64,000 nt of DNA from Locusta migratoria (GCA_026315105.1 CM048744.1:933843503-933907502); one strand, 5' to 3'; positions 24,098 to 35,902 are shown, counted from the stretch's first letter. Translations and numbers: made by a program. The notes: generated by a model not told the origin, from the sequence alone.

Positions 24098-24374
24098 GAA
24101 TCTTTAAAACCCGAGACAAATAAAATCTAAAACGTAATAAAAGAAAACGTGGTTACTTCCCTTGTAACCGTGTCTCCGTAGAAAGCTCAGCATACTGTGC
24201 TTCGTCAATATTAAAAACAGTCCCCAGTACTGGCGGCGCATAGCACTAGTGAAGCGCACGGAGTCAACAACACGAGTTTTATAGTGTTTTATACACGATC
24301 TATGTGGTTGAGCCTACTTGACAAAATAATTGATCATACAACCACGATCTCAAATCAATAATGGATATAATTAA
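24000..24374 (-). mobile_element. 375-bp inverted-repeat insertion with hammerhead-like motif, nested in the LINE
   Basis: GTCTGAATAATT occurs exactly at 23988-23999 and 24375-24386, a 12-bp TSD in LINE sequence. Arms 23996-24048 and 24279-24331 are perfect 53-bp inverted repeats (AATTATTTTGTCAAGTAGG inward to CACTATAA). A 43-bp non-inverted tail (24332-24374) follows the second arm. Next to the left arm the minus strand holds a hammerhead-like core. No coding capacity is present. The layout copies that of 7445-9133 and suggests a non-autonomous Penelope-like element. The family name is inference. Confidence 0.75.
24050..24087 (-). ncRNA. Hammerhead ribozyme-like motif
   Basis: The minus strand reads CTGATGA (24084-24078), then T, then a strong stem II GAGGG-CTTGA-CCCTC, then GAAAC (24061-24057), the palindrome ACGCGT, and a GTC cleavage-type triplet before ATATTATAG. 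This is the hammerhead order with a self-complementary stem III and a possible weak stem I (TTTTAT with ATA.AT). One extra T separates CTGATGA from stem II, which may lower or abolish cleavage. Confidence 0.6.
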
Positions 24375-24648
24375 GTCTGAATAATTTCCTTTAGCTCCTC
24401 ATATATTTCTTATATATCATCGGCAGAGCTAGCTGGCATATAAACCTGTACTACTGTGGTCGGTGTTGGCTTCGTATCAACCTTGACTACGATAATGCGA
24501 TCACTGCGTTACACATGTTTACCCGCATTCCTGTGTTCTTATTCATTATCGGACCTACTCCTGTAATACACAACTGATTTTGTATTTATAACCCTCTACT
24601 AACCTTACCAGAAGTGTTGTTCCTCTCGCCACCGAATTTCACTAATCC

Positions 24649-24864
24649 CTACAATAACTTCAACCTCTCCATTTCCATTTTTAAATTTTCTAACCTCCCT
24701 ATCCGATTAAGGGATCTAATATTCCACGCTTCGATCCGTAGGATGCCAGTGTTGTCTTTCCTGACGACATCCTCGTGAGTAGACTCCACCCGGAGATCCG
24801 AATGGGGGACTATTCTACCTCCAGAATATTTTACCCGAGAGGATGCCATAATATATTCATGCAA
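24649..24864 (-). pseudogene. RTE-like ORF, N-terminus with endonuclease start
   Basis: This frame begins near the expected start of the LINE protein. A short leader (MASSRVKYSGGRIVPHSDLR) precedes ILRIEAWNIRSLNRIGRLEN, the first strand and Asn motif of the APE-type endonuclease, and KMEMERLKLL. The expected continuation GISEIRWRGE is in the adjacent sequence below 24649. Confidence 0.75.
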
Positions 24865-27800
24865 TAGAGCTGCATGTCCTCGGGAAAAGTAACGGCTTTA
24901 GTTTCCGCTTGCTTTCAGCCGTTCGTAGTAACTGTGTGGCAAAGCCACATTGACTGAGCTGGCCTTGTAACGTCAGCTAATCATCCAGACTGTTGCCTTG
25001 TAACTACAGAAAAGGCTGCTGCCCGTCTTCAGGAACCACACGTTTGTCTGGCCTCTTCATAGATAACCCTCCGCTGTGGTTGCACCTACAGTATGGCTAT
25101 CTGTATCTTTGAGGCACGCAAGCCACCCCACCGCGGCAAAGTCTGTGGTTCATGGGGGTGCTTGTGGGCTAAATAAAACTTAACTGTTTTTCAGATAAAC
25201 ACCACATTATGTTTTGTAACAAAGTTCTGTGATGTCTCGTAATACCCAGCCTATAAAAACAACTAAATGTAAGTAAGCGAAAAATCGAATCATTTGCAAC
25301 GTTTGCAACACCTGTAGTTTTTTAAGGAGAAGTAGAAATTTGTAACTGACTCGGTACTTTTCAAATATTGAAAGCAAATCAATGGAGTTACGTCTTAGGT
25401 ATATGAAGTGAAATTTGCAATATAACCGACGACACGCATCACTGATAAGACATGTATTTTAGCAGGCTTCGCAAGTAACGACAGTTGTCTATTCTTGAAT
25501 GACACGTAAATCTATTCTGGCAGTCTTCTTTCGACAGATAGGTAAAATTCAACTAGAATTCAATAGGTAACTGTCACCTAAGATGTGTGTCGCGATTAAC
25601 AGTAATATATGTTATCTCACATGCCTATGAGTCTGCTGGGATTAGTCGTTTTACAATGGGCAGTCGTTTTTCTGGATAATAGAAAACAATTTCCGAGCAA
25701 TGCTGGTTTTTCCTTTGTTTTAAACGATTACTTGGTTGTGTGGCGCTCAACCTTACTGAAAATGGAATTCAAAGAGAGAGGGAGGGAGGGAGAGAATGAA
25801 GTTGTTTCGTTCCCTCATATAAAATTAAATGACACTGAAGACGATTTACCAGTCGAACCGTGAACTAGCTTTCGCGACAACACTAAATTTACACACTCCT
25901 GCGAGGAAGTTGATGGTTGGATTACAGATCCGGAAGACTGTAGAAAAGTGTTCAAATTTTGACAAGAAGAACAGCGAGAGGGGCCCGCATTTCCTTAGTG
26001 AACGGAACATAAAATACCGGCGCCGGCGTCTGAGAATGCGGATATTGCGTGAGGGCGGCGTATTTTAGCCCCGTGGCGCCATTAGCGCATGGCGTGGGGT
26101 GACGCTTTGCCGGAGCAGAGCAGCGGCTGCCTTCTCCCTCAGCACCAGAAACGTGTTGTTCAAGTAGCATTCACATCATTAATTGGATTTCGACTATATA
26201 CAGTTGCTAATTTTCAAGTGTGTTTGTATCGGAGCTACTAATTCTAGATGTAGAATGAAGCACATAGCAAGTGTAAAAGAAGTGAGAATCCTCCTCTTGA
26301 GACAGCATTATTTGTATCGACGTAAGATTATCAGTTAACCTAGAATTTAGAAAACAGCCAACTTTGGTCTCAACTACACACTCGGTATGTTTCTCACATT
26401 GTTACATAGAAAGATTTATTTGGCGTATGGCGTACAAGTCATATGATTAAGTTGATTACACCCAATAATTAAAGTTGCAGGGGAGTCAATAGTTTAGAGT
26501 TTGTTCCGATGTCTGGTAGTCTTATTCGTCATCATCGGCAATTCCCTATTTGCGTAGCGTTGCGGTGGCCACGAGGTACCCGTTCTGACGCGATTTAAGG
26601 AGCACTACATGAAAAGTAAAGAAATCGATTAGCACAACAGATAATGCAACGTACGCCTTCGTAACTGTGCCATTGATGGGTGCGTATTATGAAGACTGTA
26701 AATAGTTTAACATTCCACATATTAAACTGTCGCATAATTTTCACCAGACGTGGTACGACATCCCAGTATTTGTAACGCTTCTTCCTCAAATTACATGATG
26801 CGACTCCCGAGGCTTCTAGGCAACTAGCTCAACGTCTTCGTTTGAAGGATAATTAGTGGAAATGGCAGATGGAAATTACATTCGAACACAATGCTATAAA
26901 CATATTTTAACCTCTAAGGAATTCAAGTGAGCGAAGGACTATGAACGAGAAAGGACCTCAGACACGACCAACCATCTCGTTTGATTTCTGACAAGCTTGT
27001 GTATGAACCAAAATGAAGGCTTGATAGATATTTTAGCTTTGTTCAAGATTTTCAGGACATCGCCGATTCCAAATGGGTTCGAAATTAACTGGCTTGTCAA
27101 CTGCAATAATACAGATAACTGCAAACTAATTATCATGTATGCTGTTAGAAAACATGGTGAAATCAAGCAAAATGTTCATGATTGTCGCTTATGCACGCAG
27201 TATGCGAAACTGAAAGCGGTGCTAGCGGAATGCCTCGAGACACCTGGTTCTTGAATTGGAAATTCAATGTTCGATACATTGACGTTTTTCATTTTTTTCT
27301 TTTATGGATCTTTCTCCGCGTACGAATTAGACAGTTCAGAAGATAAATAAATAAGGAATACTGACAGGGTAGGTGAATCAATTATCTTCAGCGGTTTTAG
27401 TAGTGGAGAAGTAACCTTCGAAGTCTTTTTGCATGAAACTGGTCCGAAGAGAACTACTGTCTGTTCTTCACGAGAAACCACAGCAACGACCGCGGGGCGC
27501 TTTGTTTATACCAAAGTGCGGCACAGACTACATGCCACTATTTAGTGTCATGAACTTTAAGGGCGGTTTTCTCAATCTGCGTAGTAGTGAGCGAAAATAC
27601 CTTAGTCCTGTATTGTTCATATAAGCGACTAGTCAAAAATGAAAGGAAATGGTTGCCTTTTTCAGTTTACCAAAGCATTCTTCACAATCTACAGAATTTC
27701 TCCCTCCATCCCCCGTCTTCCTTTCGCCCTTCAGAAAGTTCTCTTTATAGTGTATTCTCACTGTAGAATATCAGGTCTTCAAAAACAAAACAAAAAATAT

Positions 27801-28637
27801 CTATCTAACCAGCCTTACAACTACAGAAAGACTTTTTTCATACAGCAGCTGTTAGCCTACAGTAAGATACACAAGTCGCCATCGGCACACGATTCCGCAA
27901 TCCCGAGCTCTCTGTTGAACACATCTGCGCGCGTCTGAAATGCGACTGCTGTCTGAACGAACCGTTTACGTTGAACAGCTCGTCTGCTGCGGGCGACGCG
28001 ACAGACGCTCTGTGTTTAGAAAGCTATTTTTCAGTTTCCTCATTTCCTGGTGGGATAGCGAGGCAGAAAATGCTACTTAACAACTCTCGAGAGCCCTTCC
28101 TCCCCGCGTGCGTGTGTTTTCCCCCCCAGGCACGTGAGACGCGGCAAAGACCTCTCGCTGAAGAGAATTCATGGGCCGCGGCGGCGGTTATCTCGCTTCC
28201 TGCGCATTCCGTCAGAGACAGATTGCATCAAAGCGCGAGACTGCCAGATAGCGGCCGCAGACGGTAAGGGGCACGTAGCACGCGCGCTAGTTTTGGAATG
28301 CCGATAAGTTGACGTTCGCTTAATAAAGGGCTATTTATCGTCTCACTGCACACGAACCTTTAATCCTTTCTTCTATTAATCTGAAAATCTGTGAGGAAAT
28401 CCAGTGAAAGCTAAATAATGCATGCGCAACGCCTTTTGTGCTCTATTAATGATTTCACAATTTAATTAGTTCTACGTGTTATGTCACTTGGCATTGCATT
28501 TCATACACGTCTACTTTTTTTCTTTTAATAGCAGTAGCGTGTGAAATTACTGCAATACCTCATTAGTATTTGTTTATTCCAGCAATGCTTCAAATTCCTA
28601 TGTATGCGGTTGTTACTACAAGGACAAATGAATCAGG

Positions 28638-28828
28638 TATGGTTACGTTTTAACGTCCCGTCGGTAACGTGGTCATTACACTGTAAGCCCAAATTGTTTA
28701 AAGATGTGAAAGAAAATCGGCCCGCAGTTCCCTGAAGCGATTTAGGTAAGCCACAGAAAATACGAATCTGGTTGACCGGAGGCGGGTATGAACCGCTGTC
28801 ATGCCCAATACTGCGCCATCTTACTCTG
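28638..28828 (-). mobile_element. tRNA-derived SINE, third family, minus
   Basis: The minus strand has a tRNA-like head with a degenerate B box (GCGGTTCATACCCGCC, about 28782-28797), GGTCAACCAGATTCGTATTT, and a 3' part with ACCACGTTACCGACGGGACG. It shares its layout with the copies at 56910 and 47978 (B box, CCAGATTTAGATTTTCC-like segment, TAATGACCACG end). Confidence 0.6.
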
Positions 28829-31174
28829 TAACAACTGAAGTAACCTCTCGCTTTGCTACCCCAAACAGAAGTTCAAAAACAGCAGGTAATAACTAAATAC
28901 CGACATAAGTACATGAATGGTATGTAAAGTCAAATTTTTCTGAAAGTATGATGTAGATTTTCATGACAGCAGTGTTAGAGACACTGTTAAGCCGAATACC
29001 GTTGTAAACGAGAATACACTACTTACATTAGTTTAAAAACTTGATTATGCTATAACAGCTCATAGTGCGGCACATTCCATTATAAGTTTTGTGGTTTCAC
29101 TCTTGTGCTGTCTCATATTTAGGAGTGACTAAAGTACTGAGAGCAGGAAATCCATTAAGAGGTACATTAAATTATCAACAAACGATTATAAATTATATCG
29201 TAAATTCTAAAACTTTTAAAAATCACGAAGTGACTTCTGGCAACAAACATACCCCGTTCACACAACACAGAAATCTAACACTGTGCTAAACGTAATTGAA
29301 CATTGCAAAAACCTGTACGCACAACCCCTGTGAAAAATCAATCTGCTAATTTTCAATCCATCTTTTCAAAAACTGAAGTAGAAAAATAACAGAAAACTAA
29401 ATGATGGTTGTAAATGCTGTACCCTGCAACACGTAACTGATTTACTTGGTAAAATCCTGCTTATACTGATGGATGGATATATTTCAAACTTAATATTTTA
29501 TGCATCAAACAAGCAATTCCATAATACTAGATAGACTGTAGCTGATCCGTGTTCGGCTGGTGAGATTACTGCACGCTATCTTGGGCAACAAATTGGTAAA
29601 ATGCGGAAAGAAACCGCTAACAAATGAGCAAGCAGATGGCGCTTTTTGAAGTGAGATGAAAGCTAAACTGAACTTCGGCAAGCAAAAATAAATAAATAAT
29701 CAACATCAATATTTTTGTTAGCGAACTTTTTCTATAAAATAAAAATCGAATTTAGATATCATTGCATACAATTTGGGTTAAAAAAAATAAAAAACGCAAT
29801 TTCTGAAAAAAATTATAGTTACATAGACGGACTAAAAATACCCTTAATATGTGGTGCAACTAATTTTCGTACATCCCAACAAAGGAAAATGACTGATGAA
29901 CAACTAGAGATTATTCACTGTCACACTGTTCTTCCTACAGGTAACTGAAATTGAGCCGTAATGTTATTTAAAGTGTCCGTGCTTTTTAGAAAACGATACT
30001 GTTTAACAGTTGCGAGAGGGTCAGATTGCAATTTAGAAAAGGCTGTTCGATTCCTAGTCGTTCTTGGCAATATTCTATTTTATATATCAAACGTTGCAGC
30101 GTATTTCAGTAGCCAACTAAAACTAAAGAACCACTTCAAATTCAATGGGTGTGCTATTCACAGGTGCAAAACAATGCGTAGCCAGTAAAATATGTACAAT
30201 TCGACCAAGTGAAATCTAACTCACTGTAGACTGTGATTTAACATTTCAAAAATGCCACAATGTTTTACCGAAGTTTCGTTAACAGGGGAATAAACTGGAT
30301 ATTATCGAAAAGAACTCTTATTCATGCAAGATATCTGAACAGCTGAAATCGTCAGTAATAACGATTGTAAATATGGTAGGTGGGTAGCTCTTCATCTCCC
30401 AATCTAGTATAATAATTATTGTTCCTATTATTGGTTCTCTTTTATCACACCTTCAGCTCTGACCTTCAATGACAATGACAACTATGATTAACATACGAAA
30501 AAAGATTTTCTCTGATGCACGGTGAATGTACGTAATCGTGTGTGCCAGAACTTGACCAGAAAATAGACAAATTCGACGAAGCTTCTATGATGATGTGAGG
30601 GAAACTGTTCACAATCTTACGGTCTTGCTACTGTTCATGGTCGCCTAATCCCCAGTCAGTACAATGGACAAAGGCAGTTGGACCATGTGGTAGCTCCTTT
30701 ATTTGTTCTCAAGAAGGGTGACGTAAGGGTTGACACCGTGGATTTCTTGCGAAGCTTGGACATCGAAATAATGAAGTGGCCAGCAGTGAGTCAGTGGGGC
30801 ACATGCTTGACAGGTATATTCGTGGCCGTCCTGTTCCAGACACTAAGAACTCTCAAGGGCTGTTACTGAAGAATGGAAATGGATACTGCAGGCTTACCTC
30901 CGTGATATTGAGCTGGGTTCACAGTGGCACCAATAGTTTGCCTTCTTTTCGTGGGGTTGGTACCACGACGCTCATGTGCTTGGAGTTCCGCATTATGCCT
31001 ATTTTTATATTAAAACCCAATCTGAATGAGCTTCAACAGTTTTTCAAAAGAACATGAGAAGTAGCGTACACTCTTCTCAGTTACTGGAATTCGACAAGTT
31101 TTATAAATACAGGACATGAAGAGAAAAGCTTTCTACCGTATACGCGACATGATCTGTTGTGACCTTGCTGATCA

Positions 31175-31177
<3 letters not shown>

Positions 31178-31223
<46 letters not shown>
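31178..31223. repeat. (CA)23 microsatellite
   Basis: Uninterrupted CA dinucleotide tract. The poly-Cys-Val frame on the minus strand at 31081-31269 is an artefact of this repeat. Confidence 0.97.
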
Positions 31224-31224
<1 letters not shown>

Positions 31225-31426
31225 TTGGTGAATGTCTTTGAAGTTGGGCAAACATACGTAAATTATCAATAATTATGATTCAGCATACGTGCTAAATGCA
31301 AAGTTTCGAATAAGACAATACCTACACCAAATTTGAACCTACTTCAAGTAACAATCATGTCCTTACTAGCACATTGATGCCTGTAAGCAGTAGTAATCAT
31401 CTCTAGACAGCTAATTACCCCCTCCC

Positions 31427-31428
<2 letters not shown>

Positions 31429-31462
<34 letters not shown>
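31429..31462. repeat. (AC)17 microsatellite
   Basis: Second uninterrupted CA/AC tract, about 200 bp from the first. Confidence 0.97.
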
Positions 31463-31463
<1 letters not shown>

Positions 31464-32299
31464 ATTCACTAGAGTAATTGTAAGCATTAATTACGTTACC
31501 CTTTTAACCCAAAATTTTTATAGGTTATTAATTTAGACCTAAAATTTCTGATAACGAATTTTCGTTCTTGTTATTTCAAATAATATTCCGAACTATATCC
31601 CAATTTTTTTTATGCTCAGTATGACACAAACTCCATTCTTGCACTAAACCTATCGGTTTGTCAAGGTTTTCTCGTGAGATACCGTCTACTGATATGAGCG
31701 AAAAAAGCTAACTGATGTGAAATTCACTGTTTGTCGTTAAAAGCCAGCACAACTTGGCGCACGTGACGTAGGGGATTCTGATGTGAAAATATCGACAGTA
31801 TTCATCTGAAGTCTGAGGGAACCACCAATATCGGAGCCTAATGCGGAGGATACCATGTCGGCTTCAAAAGGTAATAAACGGACACGTCTCAAAGGCCAAT
31901 GTACAACTAGCACCGAGGCTATCGGCATGGATGAATGATTACGGTTGTTTACGATACTGTCGGACATTCGGTTGTTGTTACGGAAGTGAACTAGGATGTA
32001 TCCTTGTTATGAATTTTATCTGTAAACGATGAAAGTATGATTTCATACTTAGTTTTATTTCGTTGCTCAATGGAATATGGGAGATACCCGCAGTCATGCT
32101 CTAAGATCTTTTGACCAGCCCTGTTCAAGGCGAGATGGTGAACAAAGGGGTACGGATTCTTCAAGAAGGTAAAATGTTGCGCAGGGCAGTTCCTAGGGAG
32201 GTAATCATTCAGAATCAGTAAATACAAGCTGAACAAAACATTCTTCTGGAGCGTTTAGGAGGCTGGCGAAGTACGCAAGGGCTTCGCACAGCTGAGTAA

Positions 32300-32650
32300 G
32301 GCAACCGTCGGGCACACGTCATGCACGCGAGGTCCACGTGGAAGACGCGCGCATTATCATGAGAAAGCGCCGGCTCATACAGATGTAAATGGAGATGAGT
32401 GAGTGGAGTGGAGTAGTATCGGAATGGGGCGAGGACTTCCGCTGGCCACAGCTGCCCGCCAACTGGCGCGGGCGGGCTGGCGAGCAGGCGGCGGGCTGCG
32501 GGGCACGCGACACGAGACCCCCCCCCTACACATACACACCGCAACCTGATCTACCTCACCGCCAGCACGCGCCCCGACAGATGGTGCCTTGCGCCACGTC
32601 TTCACAACCGGCCCGGGGTATCGCCCGCCACACGCGCTACTGCCACTTCC
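32300..32650. other. GC-rich patch 3
   Basis: GC- and CpG-rich segment with CAGCTG at 32449 and a C run at 32519-32527. Mutually overlapping frames on both strands (32215-32544, 32389-32655 and others) are explained by composition. No domain recognised. Confidence 0.4.
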
Positions 32651-32932
32651 AGTAGCCGCTGCCTGCCTGCTACTTATTTTCTTCCATTACACACTGCCAA
32701 GCTGTGTTTAACGGAGGCAGTTTCTGTGTAGAAACACCAGACTTTTCATAATTTGACTACGTAAAATGTTTTGTAGTCATTGAGAAGTAACGAAGAAACG
32801 GCAACAATGGTAGTACCAGTACCTCAGCCACTATTTTACGTTTGTAATATTTTTTAGCAAGCGCTCGTTTTAGACTGAACACGGAACCCATACGTGTGTA
32901 GCCGAGAGATGCATTTTCAAAACGAGATTGTA

Positions 32933-33710
32933 CTAGGGTATTTCAGAAAAGTAAGTTCCGCTTGGTAATAAAAACGGCATCTAGTGCATGTAAATAAACC
33001 AATTTACTTCACGAAACTGTTACACTAATTATCACCACAGTACCCGTAATTTTCCAGGGGTTTCTCAGAGCATGGTGTTATCAACCATGTGGTTTATATG
33101 TCATTTTTAACTCTTCGACGTTTTGAAGCCGTTACCACCACGAAATGACTCCAGATATCTAAATAGAGAAATATCGCTAGGAGCGAGGTCGGGATTGAAC
33201 GGAGGATGGCTAATAACATCAAAGTTCAGAAGGACTTGTGACATTCGCAGTATGTGGTCGGAGGGTGCCATGAATAAAAATCTTGTTTTCCAGTCACTAT
33301 CTCGTAAATTACTGTTCGTAAAATTCGTGGAAGTTGAAGAGCAAAAGCGTTGATGAATAACCTACTGTTCATTCTTACACATTTCTTCGATTGTGGTAAC
33401 CAGTTCATCAGAAACTGCAGATGGACGTCAACCTGGTTCTTCGACATGCACTTCGTCACGGTCTTCCCTTAAAATGCCGGACCAATTTTAACACCACTGA
33501 AGCACTCATTGCATTTTCTCAGTAAATCTAGCAGATTTACGGATTAATGTAACTTTGTTTATCGTTCTTACCATCAAGAAAACGAGTCACATACATCACT
33601 TCAACACGTATGGCTTAACTATCAACCACGCTATTGTAAACAATACATATAACACGTAGCAGTGCAGATGGAAAAAAATGGAACGGAACTTACGCCTCTA
33701 ACTATCCTCG
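32933..33710 (-). mobile_element. mariner-like transposon, internally deleted
   Basis: TA dinucleotides flank the ends (32931-32932, 33711-33712). The termini are imperfect inverted repeats that converge on GTAAGTTCCG. The minus strand has transposase remnants in order: a segment with RPSAVSDELVTTIEEMCKNE (about 33430-33370), then PPFNPDLAPSDISLFRYLE (about 33205-33150), matching the mariner SPDLAPSDYHLF-type box with the third catalytic Asp. The first catalytic Asp region is missing, so this is a deletion derivative of about 780 bp. A complete mariner would be near 1.3 kb. Confidence 0.75.
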
Positions 33711-34398
33711 TATATCAAATCTGCTCACCATCTAACAAGTCGCAACGGAAGTGACTGGGTAACTGCTACATTTCGGAGCACGCACTGGATTCTTATCAGT
33801 GCTCAGCTACTTTCAAGTATCAAACAAACCTACGGGTGATTTCGTTAATTTTTTGTGGAGATAAGGACACTGTATCCTCCCACCATACCTGGTAATGGCA
33901 CAGGAGGTCACTAACATACTTCTGAAGAACTGCACTAAGAGCTGCATTTTATAGCTTTTTCCACAATTTCTCGAAAAGAATGAGTTACCTCATTGCAGCA
34001 TATTTATCTGTGCTTCTTGTGGGACAAAAATGTTCTCAGCTGCACACTTACTTCTGTTATCGAGTTTGGAAACTAGATGGCTATAATTTTTCTGTTTTTA
34101 GTATTTTTTGTACTGTTAAGTATTAGATTTTACTGCAGTTACGGAATTGAATACGTCGTCACGAGTGAGTATATGAAATACGATCTCCACAATTAAATCT
34201 ACCACTGAAAAACATGCTTTGGACCCTGTGTTACTTGGTGTGATATTCACAGTTGGTATGCTTTCGTAAAAGATCGATTCTTGTGTAAGATCTTAAAGAT
34301 TTTGATATCGATCAAATTGGATGAAAGACAGTTTTCTAAACGTATAGCCGCTTTCCTTGGTTGTTCCTGCCGCTTTTCATCAGCATCATTTTACCTTC
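33711..34398. other. No gene recognised
   Basis: AT-rich flanking DNA between the mariner remnant and the next LINE. The first LINE-like bases appear only at about 34399. Confidence 0.5.
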
Positions 34399-34683
34399 AC
34401 TTAGCAAAGAGGGGAAGTTGAACTGTGGAAGGAATATATAGAGGGCCTATACAAAGGCAGTAAACTTGAAGACAGTATTCTAGAAATGGAAGACGAAGAG
34501 CAGGAAGGTGAAATAGGTGATATGATAATGCGAGAAGAATTTGACAGAGCGCTGAAGGACTTGGAATTACCAGTTCCAAAGAAAGCAAGTGCAGACAAGT
34601 GTGAAAATTACAGAACTACCAGTTTAATAATTCATGGTTGAAAAATACTAACACGATTTATTTACAGACGAATAGAAAAACTT

Positions 34684-34947
34684 GTGGAATCCGATCTCGG
34701 GGAAGATCAGTTTGGATTTAGGAATAATGTAGGAACACGGGAGGCAATACCAACATTACGACTTATCTTAGAAGATAGGCTAAGGAAAGGGAAACCTACG
34801 GTTTTAGCGTTTGTCGATTTGGGAAAAGCTTTTGACAATGTCGACTGGAATACACTCTTCCAAATTCAGAAGGAATCAGGGTTAAAATATAGGGAGCGAA
34901 GAGAGAGAGAGATTCAGCCTATACAAAAACCAGAGAGCGATTATTAG
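34684..34947 (+). pseudogene. RTE-like RT fingers/palm fragment
   Basis: ESDLGEDQFGFRNNVGTREA, then LRLILEDRLRKGKPTVLAFV and DLGKAFDNVDWN. The FVDLxKAFDNVDW stretch carries the first catalytic Asp of RT. The frame ends in a stop after QKPESDY. Confidence 0.85.
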
Positions 34948-35401
34948 AGTCTAAGGGCAAGAAAGGGCCGCAGAGGTTGGGAAGGGAGTAAGACAGGGCT
35001 ATAGCCTTTCCCAACCGTTGTTCAATCTGTACATTGAGCAGGCAGTGAAGGAATGGAAGGAGAAATTTGGAGAGGGAGAAGAAATAAAAACATTGCGGTT
35101 TGACGATGATATAGTAGTTCTGTCAGAGACCGCAAAAGATCTGGAATAGCAATTGAATAGGATGGACAGCGTCTTGAAAGGAAGAGATAAGATGAACATT
35201 AACAAGAGTAAAACGAAGGTAATGGAATGCAATGTCAGAAAATCAGGCGATGCTGAAGGAACTAGATTAGGTAATGAGACAATAAAAGTGGTAGATGAGT
35301 TTTGTTATTTGGGTAGCAAGATAACTTCTTATGGCCGAAGTGAAAAAGATATAAAATGCAGAATGGCTATGGGAAGAAAAGTGTTTCTATAGAAGCGAGA
35401 C

Positions 35402-35716
35402 TTGTTAACATCCAATATTAATTTAAATGTTAGGAAGTCCTTTCTGAAAGCATTTGTCTGGAGTGTAGCATTGTATGGGAGTGAAACGTGGACGATAAGT
35501 AGTTCAGATAAAAAGATGATAGAAGCTTTTGAAATGTGGTGCTACAGACGAATGATGAAAATTAGATGGGTAGATCACGTAACTAATGAGGTGCTTAACC
35601 AAATCGGGGAGAAAAGGAGTTTCTGGCATATCCTGACTAAGATAAGGGATAGATTGGTTGGACACATTCTGAGACATCAAGGAATTGTCAACTTAGCATT
35701 AGAAGGAAGCGTGTGA
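35402..35716 (+). pseudogene. RTE-like ORF C-terminal fragment
   Basis: LNVRKSFLKAFVWSVALYGS, ETWTI, FEMWCYRRMMKIRWVDHVTN and RDRLVGHILRHQGIVNLALE, then a stop where related copies read VWGKNRRG. The 35153-35392 frame just upstream supplies the preceding INKSKTKVME and LGNETIKVVDEFCYLGSKIT parts in another frame. Confidence 0.85.
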
Positions 35717-35902
35717 GGTAAAAATCGTAGAGGGGGACCGAGGGACGAATACATTAAGCAGATTCAAAAGGATGTAGGTTGCCGAACGTATTGTCGAATG
35801 AAGAGACTTGCACAGGACAGGGTAGCGTGGAGAGCTGCATCAAACCAGTCTGCGGACTGAAGACCACAGCAGCAACAGCAGCAGAAGCAGCATTTTATCT
35901 TC

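Larger units (their letters stand above)
21648..25190 (-). mobile_element. RTE-like LINE, nearly full length, inactive, minus strand
   Basis: Reading the minus strand from about 25190: a 5' UTR, an endonuclease start (ILRIEAWNIRSLN and GISEIRW at about 24690-24640), the endonuclease centre GDWNSVV...GLGKSNERGSRLLEFC (about 23970-23860), RT motifs LGEDQFGF-like (about 22790) and FADDIVILSETAKDLEEQLN (about 22390), the C-terminal YGSETWTI and FEMWCYRR region, and a TTG/CAA tail at 21648-21672. Without the 375-bp insertion the element is about 3.1-3.2 kb, the usual size of RTE elements with one APE-RT reading frame. Several frameshifts and stops separate the readable pieces. The 5' end is approximate and the clade is inferred from size, tail and motifs. 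Confidence 0.85.
25191..32299. other. Mostly unannotated stretch with GC-rich patch 2 (28090-28290)
   Basis: Apart from the SINE at 28638 and two microsatellites at 31178-31462 I recognise nothing. The patch at 28090-28290 is GC-rich and is followed to about 28500 by AT-rich sequence with homeodomain-like TAATGA/TTAATTAG cores and a nearby ATGCATGCGC. Small frames (27639-27938, 27971-28267 and others) have no domain. Confidence 0.45.
34399..35890 (+). mobile_element. RTE-like LINE, 5'-truncated, with TSD and internal deletion
   Basis: Plus-strand copy starting inside the ORF (WKEYIEGLYKG-like) and ending AAGACCACAGCAGC with a CAG-type tail. CATTTTACCTTC (34387-34398) and CATTTTATCTTC (35891-35902) form an 11/12 TSD. 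At about 34560-34575 the text jumps from the ALKDLE segment straight to PVPKKASADKCENYRT. The corresponding part in related copies has extra sequence there, so an internal deletion is likely. RT motifs follow (LGEDQFGFRNNVGTREA, LAFVDLGKAFDNVDWN, and a mutated FDDDIVVL), then the C-terminal region. Confidence 0.88.

Noticed and set aside
31081..31269. Small cysteine/valine-rich protein
   Set aside because: It is a direct translation of the CA microsatellite.
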